A stretch of DNA of 64,000 bases from Sulfopaludibacter sp035606355. Lineage in GTDB: Bacteria; Acidobacteriota; Terriglobia; Bryobacterales; Bryobacteraceae. Below the pieces are notes generated by a model. That model was not told the DNA's origin. It searched no databases and saw only the letters and a list, made by a program, of their open reading frames with translations. How positions within the stretch are numbered: position 1 is the first letter of the stretch; every line of letters starts with the position of its first letter. Below are positions 58,010-64,000 of this stretch, one piece after another. The translations under genes and the position numbers were made by a program. The DNA is taken from positions 62,001-126,000 of the forward strand of contig DATNFO010000081.1 of the NCBI GenBank assembly GCA_035606355.1, in the 5' to 3' direction.

Positions 58010-59089
58010 TTACTTCAGCGCACACAAAGGGTCGCCGAAAATCACTCCCTGCCAGCTCAACAACGGCAGCCCCATATAAAAACTCTCCGCCAGATTACGA
58101 CCCTGAAAGTACGCGGGCAGAACGTAATCCGGCCGCGCGCAGCCACCCAGGAACGGCTCATACGCATTCCCCGACGCCCCCGTCGCGCCCTCATGGATGA
58201 AATCCGCGCTGAGTCCCTGCGGCGACCCACCCCACCAGTGCAGCCTGTCGTTCCAATCGGTGTACGTCCAGGAATCGGGCGGACGCTTGAGCGTTCGCGC
58301 GTTCGTCGAAACGAATTCCGTCGCGATGCCGCCCGGCAGCCACTGCAAGTGCAGCCAGCGCTCCTTGCGGTGAGGATCGTTCGAGCCCCACGACGCGTAT
58401 CCTATGACATCCTTCACGCCCGTCACGATGCGCGTGGAGTCGTCGAAAAGTGTGCGGTCCGTCGGCAGTAAGATGGCCGCGTCGCGCAGCCAGTTGTTGC
58501 CCTCTTTATCGTTGTTGTCCGTCAGGTCGACCACAAACGTGCCGCGATTCCGCGCCTGCAGGCTGCGGTCGATCATCCCCTTGATATCGTTCCAGTCGTA
58601 TGCCGCCAGGCGCGTCACCAGGTAGATCGGAAACTGAGGATGCCGGAACGCGGCGTTGCGTTTGCCGAAGAACGGATTGGCGATTCCGCCGGGACGCTCG
58701 AATTTCTGACCCTTCAGTTTGGAATAGAGCAGCGTCAACTCGGAATCGAGCGACGCGGCCGCGCGCGTGAGCCCGCCGCCGGGTCCGTCGACTTTCAGCG
58801 GCACGCCCATTGTAGTAACGATGTACAGCACCTTTTCGACGAGCTGCTTTTTCTTCAAGCACTCGGCGATCGGCGTCTCCACCTCGCGTTCATATACGCC
58901 CCACTGGATTTCTTCGTCGCTCGTTGTCGCGATGGTGCAGACGTTTGCCACCGGGATGCTGCGGCGCGTGCGGTAGTAATCTCCCACTTGCCGGGAGATC
59001 GCGCTGTTCGAATTCACTACCACGAGCACGTTCTCGCCGGTTTGCGCGAACGCCGCCCAGGCGGCCGCCAGCACCAGGAGCAGTTTCAC
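58010..59089 (-). CDS. TIGR03790 family secreted protein
   Basis: The 359-residue protein has a signal peptide (LLLVLAAAWAAFAQ) and the TIGR03790 opening: NVLVVVNSNSAISRQVGDYY and RTRRSIPVANVCTI. Later blocks are YIVTTMGVPLKV and DVIGYASWGSNDP. The family is found in acidobacteria, planctomycetes and related groups; function is unknown. The start is a GTG at 59089, with TATCAT ending 7 nt upstream. The gene ends near the long inverted repeat. Confidence 0.85.
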   Translation of the reverse strand: MKLLLVLAAAWAAFAQTGENVLVVVNSNSAISRQVGDYYRTRRSIPVANVCTIATTSDEEIQWGVYEREVETPIAECLKKKQLVEKVLYIVTTMGVPLKVDGPGGGLTRAAASLDSELTLLYSKLKGQKFERPGGIANPFFGKRNAAFRHPQFPIYLVTRLAAYDWNDIKGMIDRSLQARNRGTFVVDLTDNNDKEGNNWLRDAAILLPTDRTLFDDSTRIVTGVKDVIGYASWGSNDPHRKERWLHLQWLPGGIATEFVSTNARTLKRPPDSWTYTDWNDRLHWWGGSPQGLSADFIHEGATGASGNAYEPFLGGCARPDYVLPAYFQGRNLAESFYMGLPLLSWQGVIFGDPLCALK

Positions 59090-59196
59090 AGCAACGATGA
59101 TATGCGTTGCGGGCGCGGCGCCGCAAGCAGATGACGTTCTGTTAGAATGGTTTGCAAAGCATTTCTGCGTTGAGCGCTGGTCCGCCCCGCGCCATT

Positions 59197-60141
59197 ATGG
59201 ACTTCGATCAGCTTCACACGTTCCTGGAAATCGTTCGGCTGAAGAGCTTTTCCAAAGCTGCGCAAACCTGCTACCGCACCCAGCCCGCGATTAGCGCCCA
59301 GGTCCGTCAGCTCGAACAGGAATTGCGCGCCGACCTGTTTGAGCGTTTCGGCAGCCGCATTTCCCTCACCACCGCCGGCCGCATTTTTGCGGGCTACGCC
59401 GAGCAGATGCTGGATACGCGCCGGCGCGCGCAGGACGCGATCGCCGAGCTCGAAGCGAACCCGCGCGGCGAACTCGTCATCGCGGCAAATGAAGCGACTT
59501 GCATTTATATTCTGCCGAAGGTTTTTTCGGTCTATCGCGGGTTGTTTCCTGCCGTGCAGTTGCAGGTGGATCGCTCCTACGCTTCGCGCGTGGTGGAAGC
59601 GGTCATGGACAACTCGGCGGATTTCGGCCTCACGCAGCTTCCCGTCGATGAAAAACGCCTGCAAGTGGTCTCTATTTATCGCGACGAAATCCGCGTGATC
59701 GTGCCGTCGGGGCATGCACTCGCCGGCCGTCAATCCGTAGAGCCGCGCGATCTGCTGGATTCCTACCTGCTGCTGCCGAAAGCCGGCAAAACGCGGTCAC
59801 GCCTGAACGAGTGGCTGGAGCCGGTGGAAGACCAGATCCGCATCTCCATGGAGCTCGATTCCACGGAGATGATGAAGCGCTTTGTGATCGCCGGGCTGGG
59901 GCTGAGTTTCGTGGCTGTTTCGAATTGCCGCGAGGAGGTCGCAGCGGGTAAACTGAAAGCCATCCCTGTGGCGCCCGAACCGATGGTGCGCCGTCTAGGG
60001 CTGATTTATCGCAAGGACAAAGCGCTGTCGAAGGCCGCTTTGGGGTTCATCCAGGTCGTGCTGGATAATGTGGGTAATGAGGACGCGCCTCCCCGCCAGG
60101 ATTCCGGGAAAACGGGCGCCCCGCAGGTGACCGCCCGATGA
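59197..60141 (+). CDS. LysR-type transcriptional regulator
   Basis: The 314-residue regulator has the LysR winged helix (DQLHTFLEIVRLKSFSKAAQ, TQPAISAQVRQLEQELRADL) and a substrate-binding domain (GELVIAANEATCIYILPKVF). The N-terminus resembles CysL/CysB-type regulators. I start at ATG 59197 (MDFDQLHTF); the frame is open upstream at 59152. The zinc-ribbon gene follows with ATGA overlap. The effector and target are not evident. Confidence 0.9.
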   Translation: MDFDQLHTFLEIVRLKSFSKAAQTCYRTQPAISAQVRQLEQELRADLFERFGSRISLTTAGRIFAGYAEQMLDTRRRAQDAIAELEANPRGELVIAANEATCIYILPKVFSVYRGLFPAVQLQVDRSYASRVVEAVMDNSADFGLTQLPVDEKRLQVVSIYRDEIRVIVPSGHALAGRQSVEPRDLLDSYLLLPKAGKTRSRLNEWLEPVEDQIRISMELDSTEMMKRFVIAGLGLSFVAVSNCREEVAAGKLKAIPVAPEPMVRRLGLIYRKDKALSKAALGFIQVVLDNVGNEDAPPRQDSGKTGAPQVTAR

Positions 60142-60575
60142 AATGTAGCCGCTGCCGCAAGAAGTTCCGCGAAGAAGATGCCCGGTGCCCGCATTGCGGC
60201 GAACCCAATCCGGAAACCAGCGGACTGTTTCAGACCTCAACGGTCCTGATCTGTTCCGGCGGATCGGACATGGTTTTTCGCAGCGTGGATGAAGTGCCGG
60301 CGAGGCTGCGCTCCAAGCTGCTGAAGACCACCAACAGCCCCAATTCCGCCACTATCCTGATTGCCGACCGGCGCGGGCGCAAGGAAATCGCGCGCGCCAT
60401 GCGCAAGCTGCCCTGGAATGCCCAGCGGCGGCTAATGCATTCCGTCCTCGGTCAGGAGCCGGGCGGCGGATGGCAGCAGTGGGTCACACCCCGGCGCAAA
60501 CGCATCGCGGCTGCGCTGATTTTCATGCTTGCCCTCGCGCTCATCGCCCTGGTCTTTACGCACCACTGGCAATAA
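60138..60575 (+). CDS. Zinc-ribbon, single-TM protein
   Basis: This 145-residue protein starts with a zinc ribbon (CSRCRKKFREEDARCPHCGE) and ends with one TM helix (IAAALIFMLALALIALVF). The middle has a positively charged loop (RRGRKEIARAMRK). The ATG overlaps the LysR stop. Function unknown; it may be a membrane sensor or scaffold. Confidence 0.75.
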   Translation: MKCSRCRKKFREEDARCPHCGEPNPETSGLFQTSTVLICSGGSDMVFRSVDEVPARLRSKLLKTTNSPNSATILIADRRGRKEIARAMRKLPWNAQRRLMHSVLGQEPGGGWQQWVTPRRKRIAAALIFMLALALIALVFTHHWQ

Positions 60576-60615
60576 ATCCCTAAAGGTTTCGCCTTCCGCT
60601 GCCGATGCGTAATGC

Positions 60616-60942
60616 ATGGAGCAGCGCCGCGAACCTCGTTTTGCCGCCGATCAGACGGTCCAGGTAACCATCCTCGGCACTCCAGCAGTCCGTTGCACCG
60701 GCGTCGTAAAGGATGCCTCCGGCCGCGGCGTCGGACTCGCCTTACCGGTCGCGGTAGCGGTGGGAGCGGCAATCAGGATCGATATTCCCGACTGCTTGTT
60801 GCTGGGTGAGGCGGTTTTCTGCCGCAAATCCGGGGATGGCTTCGTCGTCGGAGTGGAATTGCAGCAGATGTTGAACGGGCTGGCACGTCTGGCGGAGGTG
60901 GTCGGAGAATTTCGAGAGGTACGCCTGACCGAGCCGGCCTAA
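60616..60942 (+). CDS. PilZ-domain protein
   Basis: The 108-residue protein begins EQRREPRFAADQTVQV, with RREPR as the first c-di-GMP-binding motif (RxxxR). The second motif is DASGRGVGL (D/NxSxxG). It is a stand-alone PilZ adaptor, cytoplasmic. It is 40 bp after the zinc-ribbon gene and could be co-transcribed. The key Arg residues suggest real c-di-GMP binding. Target unknown. Confidence 0.85.
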   Translation: MEQRREPRFAADQTVQVTILGTPAVRCTGVVKDASGRGVGLALPVAVAVGAAIRIDIPDCLLLGEAVFCRKSGDGFVVGVELQQMLNGLARLAEVVGEFREVRLTEPA

Positions 60943-61740
60943 CTAACGTGCCGGCGGGAATCCTTCCAATCTGGCCCAGACCGCATGATGATCTGAAAAA
61001 TCGAGCGGAATTACTTCGGACGCCGTGGAGCGCAGCCCCGCCATCCAGATCCAGTCGAGATGCATGCCCAGGTAGTCGAACGTGGTGGCCGATTCGGGAA
61101 TCGCCGACCGGAACCCGCGCCCTCGCATGAACGCCTCTACCGCTACGGCTTGCGATTGCCATGCGGGTAGCGGCAGCACGTGGCCGATCCAGTAGAACGG
61201 GTTCGAATTGAAGTCGCCTGCCACAATCCGCTTCTCGGAGGCGCCGGGGCGTTGCGTGGCCGGTTCGAGTTGCGCCAGACGGTCCGCGGCATTCAGACGC
61301 GTGTCCAGGTGAACGTCTTCTATCCGAAGCGGTCCGTAGGGAGTATCGGCAAGGGCCGAAAGCGCGAAGCGGTCGCGCGAGTGAAAACGGAGGTCGAATC
61401 GCTTGAGCCGCTGGGATTGTACGTCGCGCAAGGGAAAGCGCGAGAGAATCGCCAGACCGCGATCCTTCACTCCCGCAGCTTCCGGCATGTAGGCCACGTG
61501 CAGCCCCAGGGCGCGGCCGAGCCCGGTGGCGACGCATTCCGTTCCGGGGTTCTCCTGCACCTCTTGCAAGAGCAGTATGTCTGCTGTGCGGATGTGGGGC
61601 GAGCGCGCCCATTCCCCCACGACGCGGCTGGTGGAGGTTTCTTTGGCCATGTTCACGGTGACTACCGAAAGGCCGGGCGCGGCGGATACAGCGAAAGGGG
61701 AAAGGAGGGCCGCAAGCAGCGGCAGTATGAACCTGTACAT
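60943..61740 (-). CDS. Secreted endonuclease/exonuclease/phosphatase-family protein
   Basis: The 265-residue product has a signal peptide (FILPLLAALLSPFAVSA) and EEP-fold motifs: VVTVNMAKET, ILLLQEVQENPG (catalytic Glu), RIVAGDFNSNPFYW (Asp/Asn) and PLDFSDHHAVWARL (Asp-His). It may hydrolyse nucleic acid or phospholipid. I choose ATG 61740; the earlier 61821 adds 27 residues with no signal. Its 3' end directly abuts the PilZ gene on the other strand. Confidence 0.88.
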   Translation of the reverse strand: MYRFILPLLAALLSPFAVSAAPGLSVVTVNMAKETSTSRVVGEWARSPHIRTADILLLQEVQENPGTECVATGLGRALGLHVAYMPEAAGVKDRGLAILSRFPLRDVQSQRLKRFDLRFHSRDRFALSALADTPYGPLRIEDVHLDTRLNAADRLAQLEPATQRPGASEKRIVAGDFNSNPFYWIGHVLPLPAWQSQAVAVEAFMRGRGFRSAIPESATTFDYLGMHLDWIWMAGLRSTASEVIPLDFSDHHAVWARLEGFPPAR

Positions 61741-61813
61741 CGGGGTCTGCGGGTTAGATGCTCCAGGATGTGCGCTGGTCGCAATTTGCACCTGACGTGC
61801 ACCGGGGACTAGC

Positions 61814-63169
61814 GTGTCCACCGTTCGCGACCGTCTGACTTCGGTGGCCTCCCGGCCCCGCGATCATCACCACGAACTGCACCGCCGCGCCAAATCGCAC
61901 AAGCTTCTGGCAATTGTGGCGGCCCTCGCCCTGGCGTTTCAAACCGGCCTGGTGCTGATCTCACTGTTCGAGCCGCCGCTGCGCTACAACATCCCCGACC
62001 CGGGCAGCGAGCCGCTGGACTCGAAACAGTTCATCGATATTCTTTCCGCCACGACCGGTGGCTGGACGGCGGGGACGAACTCCGTTCAGGTGCTGACGAA
62101 CGGGGACAAGTTTTACCCCGCCGAGCTGGCGGCCATCCATGCGGCGCAACATTTTGTGCACATCGAGTGCTACATCTTCCAGAAGGGCCGCGTCAGCGAC
62201 ATGATTCTCAACGCGCTGGAGGAAAGGGCGCGTGCGGGCGTCGAGGTTCGCATGATCATCGATGCGGTGGGCAGCAGCGCCTATCCCGACAGCCGGTTTG
62301 CGACGCTGCGGAGTTTCGGCGGCCGCGTTGCCTGGTATCACCGGGTCCGGTGGTATTCGTGGCCGCGCGCCAACAATCGCACGCATCGCGAACTGACGGT
62401 GGTGGACGGCACGGTAGCGTTCATCGGCGGCGCAGGGTTCGCCGATCAATGGCTCATGCAGGTGGGGCACGATCCGCAGTGGCGCGATACCGTGCTGCGC
62501 GTCGAAGGCGCCGCGGCCACCGGCCTCGATGGCACGTTTAGCGAAAACTGGCTGGAATCTTCCGGCGAAGTGCTCATCGCGCCGAAGTACTTTCCAGTGC
62601 TGGACACGCAGGGCGGCCCGACGGCGCTGATCGTGACCAGTTCGCCGACGGCGGGGAGGTCCTCGGAAGCGCGCGTGCTGATTCAGTCGCTGATCGCCAA
62701 GGCCACACGCACCATCGACATCACCAATCCGTACTTCCTCCCGGATAAAACGCTGCGAGAGGAGCTTGCGAAGGCGGTGCGGCGCGGCGTCAACGTCAGA
62801 ATCCTGGTGCCGGGGAAGAAGGCCGATCACCTGCTGACGCGACGATCCAGCCGCGCGCTCTATGGCGACCTGCTCAGAGCCGGCGCGCACATTTACGAAT
62901 ATCAACCATCCATGATCCACGCCAAGATCACTGTGGTGGACGGGCTATGGGCGGTGGCCGGATCGACGAACTTCGATTCGCGCTCCTTCGCGCTGAACGA
63001 TGAAGTGAATCTCGCGATGCCGAATCCCGCGCTGGCGGGGAGGCTGGAACAGGATTTCGCGAACGATCTGGCGTCCAGCCGCCAGATCTCCTACGACGAG
63101 TGGAAACACCGCCCCATCTGGGAGCGCCTGCAGGAGCGCATCGGGTGGCTGATCGAAAACGAGGAGTAG
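61814..63169 (+). CDS. Phospholipase D / cardiolipin synthase-like protein
   Basis: The 451-residue protein has one N-terminal TM helix (KLLAIVAALALAFQTGLVLISLF) and two PLD domains. The second HKD motif is intact (MIHAKITVVDGLWAVAGS: HxKxxxxD). The first reads THRELTVVDGTVAFIGG, where Glu replaces the Lys. Other blocks are FVHIECYIFQKGR, NPYFLPDKTLREEL and FDSRSFALNDEVN. It probably transfers a phosphatidyl group to make cardiolipin; the altered first motif may reduce or change activity. Start GTG 61814. Confidence 0.85.
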   Translation: MSTVRDRLTSVASRPRDHHHELHRRAKSHKLLAIVAALALAFQTGLVLISLFEPPLRYNIPDPGSEPLDSKQFIDILSATTGGWTAGTNSVQVLTNGDKFYPAELAAIHAAQHFVHIECYIFQKGRVSDMILNALEERARAGVEVRMIIDAVGSSAYPDSRFATLRSFGGRVAWYHRVRWYSWPRANNRTHRELTVVDGTVAFIGGAGFADQWLMQVGHDPQWRDTVLRVEGAAATGLDGTFSENWLESSGEVLIAPKYFPVLDTQGGPTALIVTSSPTAGRSSEARVLIQSLIAKATRTIDITNPYFLPDKTLREELAKAVRRGVNVRILVPGKKADHLLTRRSSRALYGDLLRAGAHIYEYQPSMIHAKITVVDGLWAVAGSTNFDSRSFALNDEVNLAMPNPALAGRLEQDFANDLASSRQISYDEWKHRPIWERLQERIGWLIENEE

Positions 63170-63172
63170 GCG

Positions 63173-63853
63173 CTACGGGAGCGTTAAGCTCAAAATCCGA
63201 TTGAGGTGGACGCGCGCGCAGTCCACGTTCGGAAAGGGCGTATTCGTCTCGTTGAAAATGAGCGCCAGATCCGTGCCCGCCAGCAGAATTGCGTCGACGC
63301 CGTCGCGCTGTATGAGCGTCTCTGCAATGGCCGCCAATGCGTCGCGATCCGCCTGTCCGCCGACGCCCGTAGACGCCAGCCGGTAATAGATCTCATGGAT
63401 GGTGTCGACTTCCTCCGGTTTTGGGGACACCACGTCCACTTGGGTTAGAGCGCCAAACATCGCGCTCTGCACGGTGAAGCGCGTGCCGAACAGAGCGACG
63501 CGGCGGAAACCACTGGTCCGCACGGCGTCGTTCACAACCTCAAGCATGTTCACGAGCGGCAGCGGCGAAACCGGTAGCAGTTCGCCGATGCAGAGGTGAG
63601 GCGTCACCGCCGGGATGGCGGCGAACGTTGCGCCCGCCGCTTGCAAGCGCGCGATGAGGCCCGCCAGATACGCGGCCATCGATTTGGCATCGCCTTCACT
63701 CGCCCAGCGGACCATACGCGCCATATCGGCGTGCACCATCGCCAGTTCCATCGGCATCTTTTGCTCGTCGTGCGCCCTGGCGAGCTCGCGATAGTAATGA
63801 ATCGCCGCGCCCACGCCGAGACCGCCGACGAGTCCGAAACACTGCTGGGGCAT
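63173..63853 (-). CDS. Aspartate/glutamate racemase-like protein with altered active site
   Basis: The 226-residue protein has the racemase fold (FGLVGGLGVGAAIHYYREL, AIPAVTPHLC, LAGTDLALIFNETNTP). In the two-Cys enzymes the motifs read (I)PCNT and GCTE(L). Here they are IPAVTPH and LAGTDL, so both cysteines are missing. It may use another mechanism (a nearby Cys in PHLC is not at the usual place) or bind without racemising. The start is ATG 63853. The C-terminus is normal. Confidence 0.78.
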   Translation of the reverse strand: MPQQCFGLVGGLGVGAAIHYYRELARAHDEQKMPMELAMVHADMARMVRWASEGDAKSMAAYLAGLIARLQAAGATFAAIPAVTPHLCIGELLPVSPLPLVNMLEVVNDAVRTSGFRRVALFGTRFTVQSAMFGALTQVDVVSPKPEEVDTIHEIYYRLASTGVGGQADRDALAAIAETLIQRDGVDAILLAGTDLALIFNETNTPFPNVDCARVHLNRILSLTLP

Positions 63854-63913
63854 GCCCTACTGTTGCATATCGTTCGCGGGCGATGCCATGCGCTATCCTG
63901 TGGTTTCTTTCCT

Positions 63914-64000
63914 ATGGCTCGAAGAGCGGTTGTTTTTGGTGCGGCAGGCCAGCTTGGCATCGAACTGGTGAACGACCTGCGTGTGCGCGGCTACGAAGTC
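63914..64000 (+). CDS. dTDP-4-dehydrorhamnose reductase (RmlD)-like, N-terminal part
   Basis: The first 29 residues (VVFGAAGQLGIELVNDLRVR) carry the nucleotide-binding loop GAAGQLG typical of RmlD. It would reduce dTDP-4-keto-rhamnose or a similar sugar. The gene runs off the window. The -10 is not clear. The assignment rests on a short stretch. Confidence 0.6.
   Translation, partial: MARRAVVFGAAGQLGIELVNDLRVRGYEV

Overview
The window looks like chromosomal DNA from an acidobacterium of the Bryobacterales / 'Candidatus Solibacter' type. It is GC-rich and contains several lineage markers: two TIGR03435 proteins (one fused to a BlaR1-type M56 peptidase), a Solibacter C-terminal domain (TIGR03437-like) on a subtilase, an 800-residue ADOP-type permease, carboxypeptidase-regulatory-domain proteins, two PEP-CTERM proteins and a TIGR03790 protein. 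No rRNA, tRNA, CRISPR array or intact mobile element was seen. The domain and family assignments come from reading the sequence; no search was run.

Layout. 1-2.0 kb: arginine biosynthesis operon on the minus strand (argC, argB, an ArgA-like GNAT), with an ArgR-box-like inverted repeat in front. 2.0-3.4 kb: a small, more AT-rich accessory patch holding an IS1-type terminal footprint with target duplication, three small coupled ORFs (glycine zipper, two-TM, one-TM) and a broken IS1-family transposase. 3.6-16.6 kb: a PEP-CTERM protein, an MBL hydrolase, menG/ubiE, an MFS transporter, a PD-(D/E)XK-like protein, a DUF697-like protein, an SDR, paired carboxypeptidase-regulatory proteins and membrane proteins. 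16.6-20.9 kb: a cytochrome-oxidase assembly cluster (cupredoxin-like lipoprotein, ctaB, ABC exporter, SCO1, DUF420). 21-29 kb: a GT39-like mannosyl/arabinosyltransferase-type membrane protein, an M19 dipeptidase, a FUSC protein and a BlaI/BlaR1-TIGR03435 pair. 29-38.7 kb: small secreted proteins, MFS, ADOP permease, DUF72, pyrF, selD (itself a selenoprotein) and a C45-type hydrolase. 38.6-41.8 kb: a PEP-CTERM repeat protein and two secreted proteins. 42-50 kb: a tightly packed central-metabolism region on the minus strand (methyltransferase, queF, TIGR00300 enzyme, methyltransferase, PPi-type phosphofructokinase, purE, icd, cytochrome c, LuxR-type regulator). 51.6-57.8 kb: a Cpx-like envelope-stress locus (CpxR-like regulator, CpxA-like kinase and secreted subtilase in one operon, divergent Spy/CpxP-like protein). 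58-64 kb: TIGR03790 protein, LysR regulator, zinc-ribbon and PilZ proteins, an endonuclease/phosphatase, a cardiolipin-synthase-like PLD, a racemase-like protein and the start of an RmlD-like reductase.

Two observations stand out. First, selD starts 78 bases upstream of where a standard ORF caller would place it and reads through an in-frame TGA at the catalytic position. A bacterial SECIS-like hairpin follows at the right distance, so the organism should use selenocysteine. Second, the intergenic region between the CpxR-like gene and the Spy-like gene carries a perfect GTAAA-N5-GTAAA direct repeat, the enterobacterial CpxR box, although the locus carries a subtilase in the kinase operon.

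A third genome-scale signal is that about fifteen genes have a -10-like hexamer ending 6-10 nt before the start codon. This implies frequent leaderless mRNAs, and it decides many of the starts given here. Dispersed CCGG-rich hairpins, a 33-bp-arm inverted repeat and a 144-bp inverted-repeat element occupy several gene borders.
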